Origin: Streptomyces sp. XM4193
Lineage (GTDB): Bacteria > Actinomycetota > Actinomycetes > Streptomycetales > Streptomycetaceae
Assembly (NCBI RefSeq): GCF_023072595.1
Contig: NZ_JALLGK010000007.1
Span: 186,001 to 250,000 of the forward strand
Length of the DNA stretch: 64,000 bases
Direction of reading: 5' to 3'
Positions 56,837 to 64,000 of the stretch are shown here, one piece after another. The notes beneath the pieces are model-generated. The model was not told the origin of the DNA and made no database searches. It saw nothing but the letters and a program-made list of their open reading frames with translations. The translations under genes were made by a program, and so were the position numbers. Within the stretch, counting starts at the first letter, position 1, and each line of letters opens with the position of its first letter.

Positions 56837-59800
56837 GTGTCGTCGCCCCGGGCAACCCCCGCCCAGATCACCGCTCTCGCTCAGTGTGCGGCCGTACTGC
56901 TGCCCGGCGATCCACCGCGCACCTCGCAGATCGCCTTCTGGCATCCGGACGGGGAACTGCCCGAGGAGGTACGGGCGATGGGTGGCACACCGCCGCTCAC
57001 GGTCGCCCTGCCGGACGGCACGGGCGGGATCGTGGTGCGGGAGACATCGGCGCTGCGGATGCCCGTCGCCGCGGCGGTACCGGTGCTCACCAGGGCCAGA
57101 GCGGCGGCGACCGGTTCTCCGTCCGGTGCGCATCCCGCGGCCGCCCACTGGGGTGCGGCGGCCGTTCTCGCGCTCCAACTGGCCGCACGCGGACGGCTGC
57201 TGCCGGTTCTGGACGCCGAGGACCACGACGTCTGGCGGCTCGCTCCGCTCGACCCCGAGGACCTCCGCCGCGTCCAGGAGCTGGCGCAGACCATGCCTGC
57301 GCACGCACACGCGGTCCCGGTGACGTCCGAGGGGGACGGCGCACCCGCCGACGGCGGGGCGGTGGAGCTGACCGAGCCCGAGTCGCTGCTGCGCGGGTTC
57401 CTCGCAGCCGTGGCCGACGGGCTGCCGCGCACGCCCGCCGCCGCTCTGGCCGCGGGCTCCCCCGCCTACGCTTCCCCCGCCGTGCACAAGGTGCCGGCGG
57501 TGCGGCCGTGGGCGCAGGAGGTGGTGGCCCGCCACGACAGCGCGGTGCGCCTGTCTCTGCGCATCGAGGCACCTGCCCTGATCCGCGAGTCGGGAGCGGA
57601 CGGACGCGAGTCGGGAGCGGACGGACGCGAGTCGGGAGCGGACGCACCGGACGACGCGGACGGAGCGGCGCAGTCGGCCGGGGACGCGAACGGGCCCGAC
57701 GCCCCCGCGGTCCGCGGCATGAGCGCGGTCCTCCAGGTGCACAGCGTCTCCGACCCCTCGGTGGTGGTGGACGCCCGTGAGCTGTGGCAGGCGGGCGGCC
57801 CCGCGCTGCGCACCTTCGGGCCCCGTGCGCAGCCCGAGGTGCTGGTGGCGCTGCGTCGGGCCGCGGCGGTGTGGGAGCCGCTGTCGCCGCTGCTCACCGC
57901 CACCGTGCCGGACAGCGTGGAACTCGGGCCGGAGGACCTGGCCGGCCTGCTCGCCCCGTCGGTCGCGGCCGCGCTGACGGCTGTGGGCATGCGGGTGCAC
58001 TGGCCCAAGGGCCTGGTGCGACGGCTGACCACGCGCGCGGTGGTGGGGCCCGACGAGGTCCGGGGGCGCCGTGAGGGCCCCGAGTCGGCGATGCCCTCGC
58101 TGCTCGGGCCCGACGCGCTGCTGAGCTTCGACTGGCGCTTCGCGGTGGGCGATCTGGAGCTGACGCGGGCCGAGTTGGACCGTCTGGCGGAGGCGGACCG
58201 GCCGCTGGTGCGGCTGCGCGACCAGTGGGTGCTGCTGGATCCGCAGGAGGTGCGGCGGGCCGCGGAGCGCAAGGCCCATTCGGTGGCGCCCCTGGAGGCG
58301 CTGCGCGGTCTGCTCAGTGGCGAGGTGGACAGCGGCGGCGAGCGGGTGGAGGTGACCGCTCGCGGCTGGCCGGCACAGCTGCGGGAGCGGTTGGCCCGGT
58401 CGCCCGAGGACGCGCCCCCGGTGCCCCAACCGGCCCTCCTGCAGGCGTCGTTGCGCGACTACCAGCTGCGCGGTCTGAACTGGCTGCACCAGCTGACCTC
58501 GTGGGGACTGGGCTGCTGCCTCGCCGACGACATGGGCCTGGGGAAGACGATCACTCTGATCGCCTTCCATCTGCACCGCCAGTCCCTCGGCGAGGGTGCC
58601 GCGGGCCCGACACTGGTCGTCTGCCCCGCCTCGCTGCTCGGCAACTGGCAGCGCGAGATCGAACGTTTCGCTCCCGGCACGCCCGTACGGCGCTTCCACG
58701 GACCGGGCCGCACGCTGGAGCGGACGGCGGCGGACGAGTTCGTGCTCACCACCTACGGGACGATGCGCCTGGACGCCGCGAAGCTCGCGGACGCCGACTG
58801 GGGGCTGGTCGCGGCCGACGAGGCGCAGCACGTGAAGAACCCGTTCTCCGCGACCGCCAAGGCGCTGCGCACCATTCCCGCGCGCTCTCGGGTGGCGCTG
58901 ACCGGCACCCCGGTGGAGAACAACCTCACCGAGCTGTGGGCGATCCTGGACTGGGCGACGCCGGGCCTCCTCGGCGGTCTCACCGCCTTCCGCCGGCGCT
59001 GGGCGGACCTCGTCGAGGCGGGCGCCGAACATCCCGACAGCGCCGCGGCAGCGGAGCAACTCGGCCGTCTGGTACGGCCGTTCCTGCTGCGCCGCCGCAA
59101 GAGCGACCCGGGCGTGGCGCCGGAGCTGCCGCCGAAGACGGAGACCGACCGGGCCGTCTCGCTCACCCGCGAGCAGGCCGCGCTCTACGAGGCGACCGTG
59201 CGCGAGGGCCTGGCGGAGGTCGCCGGCGCGGACGGGCTGGCCAGACGCGGGCTGGTGATCAAGCTGCTCACCTCGCTCAAGCAGATCTGCAACCACCCCG
59301 CACAGTTCCTCAAGGAGGAGGATCCGGTGCTGGCCGGCAGGTCCGGCAAGTGGGAGCTGTTCGACGAGCTGCTGGACACCCTGCTCGCCGAGGACGCCTC
59401 CGTACTGGTCTTCACCCAGTACGTGCAGCTCGCGCGGCTGCTGGAGCGGCACCTCGCCGAGCGCGGCGTGGCCGCTCTGCTGCTGCACGGCGGAACGCCG
59501 GTGCGCCGACGCGAGCAGCTGGTGCGCGATTTCCAGGAGGGCCGGGCGCCGGTCTTCCTGCTGTCGCTCAAGGCCGCCGGCACCGGTCTCAACCTGACCC
59601 GGGCAGAGCATGTGATCCACTTCGACCGCTGGTGGAACCCCGCCGTGGAGGCGCAGGCCACCGACCGCGCGCACCGCATCGGGCAGCAACGCCCGGTGCA
59701 GGTCCACCGGTTGATCACCGAGGGCACCATCGAGGACCGCATCGCGGCACTGCTCGCGCGCAAACAGGCGCTGGCCGATTCGGTGCTGGAGTCGGGCGAG

Positions 59801-59872
59801 GCCGCCCTGACCGAGCTGAACGACCGTGAGCTGGCGGAACTGGTGAGTCTGAAGGGAGTCCGCGGTGAGTGA
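56837..59872 (+). CDS. SNF2-family DEAD/DEAH-box helicase
   Basis: A 1011-residue SWI2/SNF2-type ATPase. The C-terminal half has both RecA lobes: DDMGLGKTIT (about 563-572), DEAQ near 661 and LTGTPVENNL, then VFTQYVQLARLLERHL, GTGLNLTRAEHVIHFDRWWNP and HRIGQ. These DNA translocases remodel protein-DNA complexes. The N-terminal half (about 550 residues) is an actinobacterial SNF2-associated region of unknown role; a 21-bp repeat (57584-57646) inserts RESGADG units at residues 250-270. GTG at 56837 is the start. The stop overlaps the next start by eight bases, coupling it to the SWIM protein. Confidence 0.93.
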   Translation: MSSPRATPAQITALAQCAAVLLPGDPPRTSQIAFWHPDGELPEEVRAMGGTPPLTVALPDGTGGIVVRETSALRMPVAAAVPVLTRARAAATGSPSGAHPAAAHWGAAAVLALQLAARGRLLPVLDAEDHDVWRLAPLDPEDLRRVQELAQTMPAHAHAVPVTSEGDGAPADGGAVELTEPESLLRGFLAAVADGLPRTPAAALAAGSPAYASPAVHKVPAVRPWAQEVVARHDSAVRLSLRIEAPALIRESGADGRESGADGRESGADAPDDADGAAQSAGDANGPDAPAVRGMSAVLQVHSVSDPSVVVDARELWQAGGPALRTFGPRAQPEVLVALRRAAAVWEPLSPLLTATVPDSVELGPEDLAGLLAPSVAAALTAVGMRVHWPKGLVRRLTTRAVVGPDEVRGRREGPESAMPSLLGPDALLSFDWRFAVGDLELTRAELDRLAEADRPLVRLRDQWVLLDPQEVRRAAERKAHSVAPLEALRGLLSGEVDSGGERVEVTARGWPAQLRERLARSPEDAPPVPQPALLQASLRDYQLRGLNWLHQLTSWGLGCCLADDMGLGKTITLIAFHLHRQSLGEGAAGPTLVVCPASLLGNWQREIERFAPGTPVRRFHGPGRTLERTAADEFVLTTYGTMRLDAAKLADADWGLVAADEAQHVKNPFSATAKALRTIPARSRVALTGTPVENNLTELWAILDWATPGLLGGLTAFRRRWADLVEAGAEHPDSAAAAEQLGRLVRPFLLRRRKSDPGVAPELPPKTETDRAVSLTREQAALYEATVREGLAEVAGADGLARRGLVIKLLTSLKQICNHPAQFLKEEDPVLAGRSGKWELFDELLDTLLAEDASVLVFTQYVQLARLLERHLAERGVAALLLHGGTPVRRREQLVRDFQEGRAPVFLLSLKAAGTGLNLTRAEHVIHFDRWWNPAVEAQATDRAHRIGQQRPVQVHRLITEGTIEDRIAALLARKQALADSVLESGEAALTELNDRELAELVSLKGVRGE
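57584..57646. repeat. 21-bp tandem repeat within the SNF2 helicase gene
   Basis: Three units of CGCGAGTCGGGAGCGGACGG plus one base; the third differs at its last bases. Each codes for RESGADG, so copy-number change stays in frame. Confidence 0.9.
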
Positions 59873-61181
59873 GGACGGTACCCGGGAGACGGAGGTCGAG
59901 CGGGTCTTCGAGGCGCTCGCACCGCTGCGCACCAAGGGCTTCGCCCGCACTCCGTGGGGCGCCGCGTGGCAGCGTGCCCTGGAGGACTCGGCCCTGGACT
60001 CGGGGCAGTTGCGCAAGGGCCGGCAGTGTGCGAGGTCGGGCGCGGTGGGCGCCGTCGCGGTGCGTCCCGGCCGGATCACCGCGATGGTGCGCGAGTCGGG
60101 CGGGGAGGTCCACCGCGCCGACGTGCTGGTGCCCCGGCTGGACGACGCCGCCTGGGAGAGGCTGCTGGAGGTGACCTCGCGCACCGCCGGGCACCTCGCC
60201 GCGCTGCTGGACGGCGAACTGCCGCCCGAGCTGGTGGAGGACGCCGACGCCGTACAGGTGCAGCTGCTGCCCGGCATGGGCGATCTCCAGCCCAGCTGCG
60301 ACTGCGGCGAGTGGGACCACTGCACGCACACCGCGGCGGTCTGCTACCAGCTCGCCCGGCTGCTGGACGAGGATCCGATGATCCTGCTGCTGCTTCTGGG
60401 CCGCGGCGAGCGCAGGATCCTGGCGGAGCTGCGCGAGCTGAGCTTCGTCCGGGCGATGGGTGAACTCTCGGAGGAGGAACGGGATTCGAGCCCTCGCGCC
60501 GTCGGGGAGTTCGGCACCGTTCCGGCGGCCGAGGCGTACGCGCGCACGGCGCTCTGGGAGTTGCCCGCGCCTCCGGCCGCGGTGCGGGAGTCCGCGGAGC
60601 TGCCCGAGTGGGTGCGCCAGGAGGGGCCGTCGGCGCCGGGCGTGGACGTCGACGCGCTCGGACTGCTGGTGTGGGACGCCGCCCGGCGGGCCCGTGAGGC
60701 GCTGGCGGAGGCGCTCTCCCCCGGCCACGCCACGAGCGTGCCGGCGCCCGCTGCCGATCTGCGGGAGGACGCGGTGCGGATCGCGGCGCGGCCGGTGTGC
60801 CCGGATACGGTGCGGCGCAGGATCCTCGCGGAGGGCGGTTTCGACGCGAGGGCGTTCGAGACGGCGGTCCACGCGTGGCGGCTCGGCGGACGGGACGGGC
60901 TGCTCGTGCAGGAGGGCTCCGCGCTGGAGGCGGACGAGACGCAACTCGCGCGCGCAGGCAGCAGATTGGCCTCGGCGTGGGGCGAGGGCGAGCGGATGCC
61001 GGAGTTCAGCCGGGAGGGCAACCGCTGGACTCTCCTCGGGGCGGGGGTCCAGCTCCGCATCGGTACCGACGGTCGTTGGTGGCCCCTTCGGTGGGACGGG
61101 GAGCGCTGGCTTCTCAGCGGGCCCGCCGGCCACGATCCGGCGGTGCTGCTCGCCGAACTCGACGGCCTCGGGCCGCGCTGA
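59865..61181 (+). CDS. SWIM zinc finger domain-containing protein
   Basis: A 438-residue soluble protein with one SWIM zinc finger, SCDCGEWDHCTHTAAVC: Cys145, Cys147, Cys153 and His155 in the CxC-xn-CxH order. SWIM domains bind DNA or protein partners. The gene overlaps the SNF2 helicase gene, and a helicase/SWIM pair is widespread in actinobacteria, suggesting one functional complex, possibly in DNA repair or chromosome maintenance. The rest is helical with no other motif. GTG at 59865 is the start, with GGGAG upstream. A strong terminator follows. Confidence 0.88.
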   Translation: MSEDGTRETEVERVFEALAPLRTKGFARTPWGAAWQRALEDSALDSGQLRKGRQCARSGAVGAVAVRPGRITAMVRESGGEVHRADVLVPRLDDAAWERLLEVTSRTAGHLAALLDGELPPELVEDADAVQVQLLPGMGDLQPSCDCGEWDHCTHTAAVCYQLARLLDEDPMILLLLLGRGERRILAELRELSFVRAMGELSEEERDSSPRAVGEFGTVPAAEAYARTALWELPAPPAAVRESAELPEWVRQEGPSAPGVDVDALGLLVWDAARRAREALAEALSPGHATSVPAPAADLREDAVRIAARPVCPDTVRRRILAEGGFDARAFETAVHAWRLGGRDGLLVQEGSALEADETQLARAGSRLASAWGEGERMPEFSREGNRWTLLGAGVQLRIGTDGRWWPLRWDGERWLLSGPAGHDPAVLLAELDGLGPR

Positions 61182-61485
61182 CGGCAGTCGGCCCCGCGGG
61201 GCGCGCGGGATGCGACACGGAGGCTCCTCGGGCGCCTGCTGCGGGCCCGCACCCCGAACGCCCGGCCCGCACACGGACGTCCGGCCGCGCCCGGCCGTCG
61301 GAGCGCCGGCCCCGAAGCGGCGGAGACGGGAGCAGCAGCCGGGCGTCGCCGTACGCCGGGTCGGCAGGAGGCACGGAAGTGCCCCGCGACCGCAGAGAGC
61401 CGGTCGCGGGGCACTTCAACGCCGCGTGGACTGGGGCGGGTTCACCGGATGGGCGCCCGCCCCGCCGCCGTGGGGACGTTCCCGG
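61182..61485. other. Convergent intergenic region, 304 bases
   Basis: Contains the terminator 61377-61416. No gene is supported. Confidence 0.6.
61377..61416. terminator. Bidirectional terminator between SWIM and GDSL lipase genes
   Basis: Perfect 16-bp arms (61377-61392 and 61401-61416) around an 8-base loop, placed between two convergent genes. Confidence 0.9.
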
Positions 61486-62283
61486 TCAGACCGCCGACCT
61501 GAACACCGGCAGGTAGCCACCGGACTGCCCGGCGGCGGTCGGGTGGTAGGAGTCGCCCAGCGGGAAGGTCACGCTGTGCAGCCAGGTGTCGGCCGAGCAG
61601 ATCTCGTGGCCGGTGAAGGCCGAGCGCACGTCACCGAAGGTGAAGCCGTGGTCGGCGGCACGCTTGTTGGTGACCTCGTTCAGCTCGTCGGCCACCTTGT
61701 TGAGTGCCGCACGGGCGGCCTCGCTGATGCCGACGGAGCAGCTGCCGTTGAGCTCGTAGAGACGCGAGTAGCCGAGCACGACGACCTTGGCGTTCGGCGC
61801 CTTGGCGCTGATCGCGTTGTAGGCCGTGTCGAGCTTCCCGGGCAGGGTGTTGTTGATGTAGCCGCGGGCCTCCTCGGCGGCGCTGATGCAGGCGCTCTCG
61901 CCCTGCAGGACGCAGGTGGTCATGACGCCGGCGAACCCGGCGTCGTTCCCGCCCGCACTGATGCTGACCAGGCTGGTGCTGCCGCTGAGCGGGCCCAGCT
62001 GGTTGTTGACGACATCGTCGGTCGTCGCGCCGGAGCAGGCGGTGAAGTCGAAGGAGCTGGGCGAGTTGGCGTTGCTCCACAGCACGGGGTACGCGTTGTT
62101 GCTGCGCTTGCAGCCGCTGTCCTGGTAGTCGCCCGCGCCCGCGCCCGAGGAGTAGGAGTCGCCGACGGCGACGTAGGACTCGGCCGCGCGCTCGTCCGCG
62201 AGCGCGGTGCCGCTGCTCGCCAGTGGCAGCGTAACGAGCGCCGCGAAAACGGCGGTTGCCTTGATGAATCTGGAGGGTCGCAC
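61486..62283 (-). CDS. Secreted SGNH/GDSL-type lipase/esterase
   Basis: A 265-residue secreted hydrolase. A Sec signal peptide (basic RPSRFIK, hydrophobic ATAVFAALVTLPLASS, cleavage around residue 29 after ALA). The catalytic residues are Ser43 in VGDSYSSG, Asn in SAGGNDAGF, and Asp244-His247 in LGDSYHP, matching Streptomyces SGNH lipases. Cysteines form three likely disulfides. It hydrolyses esters or lipids outside the cell. GTG at 62283 is preferred with AAGGGAG upstream; TTG at 62307 would lengthen the leader. It is convergent with the SWIM gene across a terminator. Confidence 0.93.
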   Translation of the reverse strand: MRPSRFIKATAVFAALVTLPLASSGTALADERAAESYVAVGDSYSSGAGAGDYQDSGCKRSNNAYPVLWSNANSPSSFDFTACSGATTDDVVNNQLGPLSGSTSLVSISAGGNDAGFAGVMTTCVLQGESACISAAEEARGYINNTLPGKLDTAYNAISAKAPNAKVVVLGYSRLYELNGSCSVGISEAARAALNKVADELNEVTNKRAADHGFTFGDVRSAFTGHEICSADTWLHSVTFPLGDSYHPTAAGQSGGYLPVFRSAV

Positions 62284-62423
62284 AGGATCTCCCTTGTGGG
62301 GGGTCAAGAAGAACTGCTGTGGTCCCTTGTCCTAGCAACAACCAGCGGTTTCGAGAAGTGGTCCTGCCGGTTGTTCCGTGCAACGACCCCTGGGATTGGG
62401 CCGATTGATCCTCTTGCACACCA

Positions 62424-62456
62424 ATGGGGCGGGTGAGGTGACCTCACCCGCCCCAT
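62424..62456. terminator. 33-bp near-perfect palindrome, terminator downstream of the septum-formation-type gene
   Basis: Sixteen-base arms 62424-62439 and 62441-62456 are exact inverted copies around a single base, so the RNA would form a 15-bp stem with a three-base loop. It lies 90 bases beyond the stop of the minus-strand gene ending at 62546 and upstream of the lipase gene, insulating the two. Confidence 0.85.
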
Positions 62457-62545
62457 CTGCCCGCGTCGCTCCGTGCGACCGCGGGAATGAGATTCCACGC
62501 ACCGTCAGCGCCGAGGCACGAGGCCCGACGACCGCCGTGGCGTGC

Positions 62546-63442
62546 CTAGTTCAGCTTCGCGCTGAGCTTCTCGCCCTCCTCGGCCACCAGGCTGCACGTG
62601 ACCGTGCGCAGCCCCGTCAGGTAGCCGGTCCGCTTCGGGAACTGCGAGAGCGTACGGAACTTGGTGCCGGCGGCCTGCTTGCGCGCCTTGGCCTCGAGCT
62701 TGCTCTTGCAGATGCCGTTCGCCTCGGTCTGGAGCGCGGAGTCGGAGGCGTACTCCTTCTCCTTCAGCTTCTCGCGGTGGACGACTTCGCCGTCGTGCGA
62801 CTTGGAGCAGCCGAGCTTCTCGTTGTAGCCCTCCTGGCTCTCCGACATGTCGAAGCAGTCACCGACCTTGAGCTGGTACGCGGGCCGGGGCCCGGTGCTC
62901 GGGGTCGGGCGGTCCTCCGGATCGAAGTCCGGCAGGTCCGTCTCGGTCTCGGAGGGGTCGACCCAGGGCTCGTCCGACTCCTCGTCATCGGTCTCCGACT
63001 CGCTGGGAGTCGGCGAGGGCGATTCGCTGGTCGCCGACGGGGACGGGGAGTTCTTCGCCTCGTCGTCCTTGTCGCCGTCACCACCGGTGAACAGGAACGC
63101 GCCTCCGATGATCAGCGCACCCGCGACCACGACGGAGACCAGGGCGATGATCACCGCCTTGCGGTTGCTGCCGCCGCCAGAGGGAGGCGGCTGCTGCCAA
63201 CCGCCGGACGGCGGACCGGGAGGACCGGGAGGGCCGAAACCGCCGCCCTGACCGCCGCCGGGAGGCGGGCCGTAACCGCCCTGTCCGCCGCCGGGCGGGC
63301 CGGGAGGGCCCTGCGGTCCGGGAGGACCGAAACCGCCCGGCTGCGGCGGGCCGGGGTATCCATAACCTTGGGGCGGGCCGAAGCCGCCGGGGCCCGGCGG
63401 GCCACCGGCCGGGGGCTGCTGACCTGGGGGTGGAATCGTCAT
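62546..63442 (-). CDS. Septum-formation-family membrane protein with Pro/Gly-rich N-terminus
   Basis: A 298-residue single-pass membrane protein. Residues 1-92 are Pro/Gly/Gln-rich (repeats of FGPPGPPG type), cytoplasmic. One transmembrane helix follows (about 95-117), then a Ser/Pro/Asp/Glu-rich linker (120-180) and an extracellular domain with conserved cysteines: VGDCFDM, LGCSKSHDGEVV and ANGICKSKLE. The C-x(n)-C-x3-H-x2-EV pattern is that of the Septum_form family. It is likely an envelope protein of cell division or sporulation, function unproven. ATG at 63442 is the start. Confidence 0.8.
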   Translation of the reverse strand: MTIPPPGQQPPAGGPPGPGGFGPPQGYGYPGPPQPGGFGPPGPQGPPGPPGGGQGGYGPPPGGGQGGGFGPPGPPGPPSGGWQQPPPSGGGSNRKAVIIALVSVVVAGALIIGGAFLFTGGDGDKDDEAKNSPSPSATSESPSPTPSESETDDEESDEPWVDPSETETDLPDFDPEDRPTPSTGPRPAYQLKVGDCFDMSESQEGYNEKLGCSKSHDGEVVHREKLKEKEYASDSALQTEANGICKSKLEAKARKQAAGTKFRTLSQFPKRTGYLTGLRTVTCSLVAEEGEKLSAKLN

Positions 63443-63909
63443 GCGCCAACTCTGTCATGTTCCCAACGGGCGCAGGAATCGAGGTCCTCACAGCTCTGCT
63501 ACAGGAGTGTCATCATCGGTGGATCTTGTGGAGCCGGACACCGGCGCAGCCGACCACTGACCGCATGACGACGAACAGGCGTTGAACAGGGACTTGTTGG
63601 CTTTTGTCCCGATTGTTGCCACCCGTGCGATCCCGAGACGGAGGCTGTCCGTTCGCGCATCCTCCGCGGCGTGGCCCGCACTGGCCCCTGCCAGAGGCCG
63701 ACCCCGGAGAGCATCGAGCACTCACGACGCACTGCTTTCCGCCGCATCCTGCAACACCGAAAGCGGCCGAGGACGGCCGAAGCGACCGGGCAGTGCGAGG
63801 CTTCGACTCCCCCACGGGCCGCAGGCCGCGCGGCAGACACACCGCCATCGCACGACCACAGACCGGGACGACCCCTCGGAGAACCGAGCAGCCCCCTGGC
63901 CTCCGAGGC
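63443..63909. other. Intergenic region near the right end, 467 bases
   Basis: No supported gene. It lies upstream of the septum-formation-type gene and downstream of the partial gene at the window end; promoters for the former must lie here. Confidence 0.5.
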
Positions 63910-64000
63910 TCAGTCCTCGTTCTTGCGACGTCTCCAGCGGCGCGTTTTGCGCGTCTTGCGGGCCTTGCGTCTGCTCTTGCTGAAGAACCAGCCCGCAGGC
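63910..64000 (-). CDS. C-terminal end of an unidentified protein (partial)
   Basis: The last 29 codons of a minus-strand gene that begins beyond the window, ending at TGA 63912-63910. The visible tail PAGWFFSKSRRKARKTRK followed by TRRWRRRKNED is extremely basic, which suits a nucleic-acid- or membrane-phosphate-facing end. No identification is possible from so short a piece. Confidence 0.5.
   Translation of the reverse strand, partial: PAGWFFSKSRRKARKTRKTRRWRRRKNED

Noticed and set aside
56588..60331. A 1247-codon minus-strand open frame opposite the SNF2 gene
   Set aside because: It is caused by high GC at third positions of the SNF2 gene. It has no motif, start site or ribosome site, and the plus strand has complete helicase motifs.
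1..64000. tRNA and rRNA genes
   Set aside because: No TTC-arm or cloverleaf-like segment was noticed in the intergenic regions. A dedicated tRNA scan was not possible, so a missed gene cannot be fully excluded.

Overview
This window is high-GC actinomycete chromosome, almost certainly Streptomyces or a close relative. The signs are G/C-ending codons throughout, frequent GTG starts, ATGA/GTGA start-stop overlaps between operon genes, many LacI/GntR-controlled catabolic operons, Tat signal peptides, and actinobacterial families such as a mycothiol-dependent maleylpyruvate isomerase-like protein, a CvnB-like Roadblock protein, PPOX/F420-type flavin proteins and a DUF3516 helicase. I found no rRNA, tRNA, CRISPR array or recognisable antibiotic gene cluster. 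The window starts inside one gene and ends inside another.

Layout. (1) 1-3109: iron-siderophore import operon, with two FecCD permeases, an ATPase with an unusual His/Glu-rich tail, and a siderophore-interacting flavoreductase. (2) 3547-8291: nucleobase uptake and deamination operon (NCS2 permease, amidohydrolase, TauE/SafE-like permease), with a clear promoter and a palindromic operator at its start, facing a LacI regulator. (3) 8496-10334: a small conserved protein and a membrane metallophosphoesterase. (4) 10428-23079: a divergent glycan-utilisation locus. The minus arm encodes a GntR/LacI chimeric regulator, an oxidoreductase, a TIM-barrel isomerase and a CUT1 sugar ABC importer. The plus arm encodes an epimerase, a DHDPS-like aldolase, a secreted PL14-like lyase, a GH20 hexosaminidase and a GNAT-like acyltransferase. 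(5) 23448-26761: a two-gene cassette of an ATP-grasp ligase and a 676-residue protein with papain-like catalytic spacing. This is the best candidate for an undescribed system. (6) 26907-35016: a LacI-controlled operon with an FAD oxidoreductase, a hydantoinase/oxoprolinase, a small zincin-like protein, a carboxylate-type transporter and a secreted beta-propeller protein. Two tandem operators lie upstream of the regulator.

(7) 35-41 kb is gene-poor, less G/C-biased and probably acquired: a cysteine dioxygenase-like cupin, a decayed IS5-type element with three frameshifts, and a CoiA-like nuclease candidate with paired zinc knuckles. (8) 41-64 kb is mostly core-type genes: YjbQ, a flavin monooxygenase, a 19-residue hydrophobic peptide gene with its own terminator, a YiaA-like protein, a macrodomain, VOC, NERD and Nudix proteins, an ABC exporter with a divergent MarR regulator, a Ski2-like helicase, a SNF2 helicase with a SWIM partner, a GDSL lipase and a septum-formation-type membrane protein. 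Strong intrinsic hairpins separate many of these units.

Short G/C-rich tandem repeats (15-27 bp units) recur in protein linkers and intergenic DNA at several places. All names rest on motifs and gene order read by eye; no database search was run.
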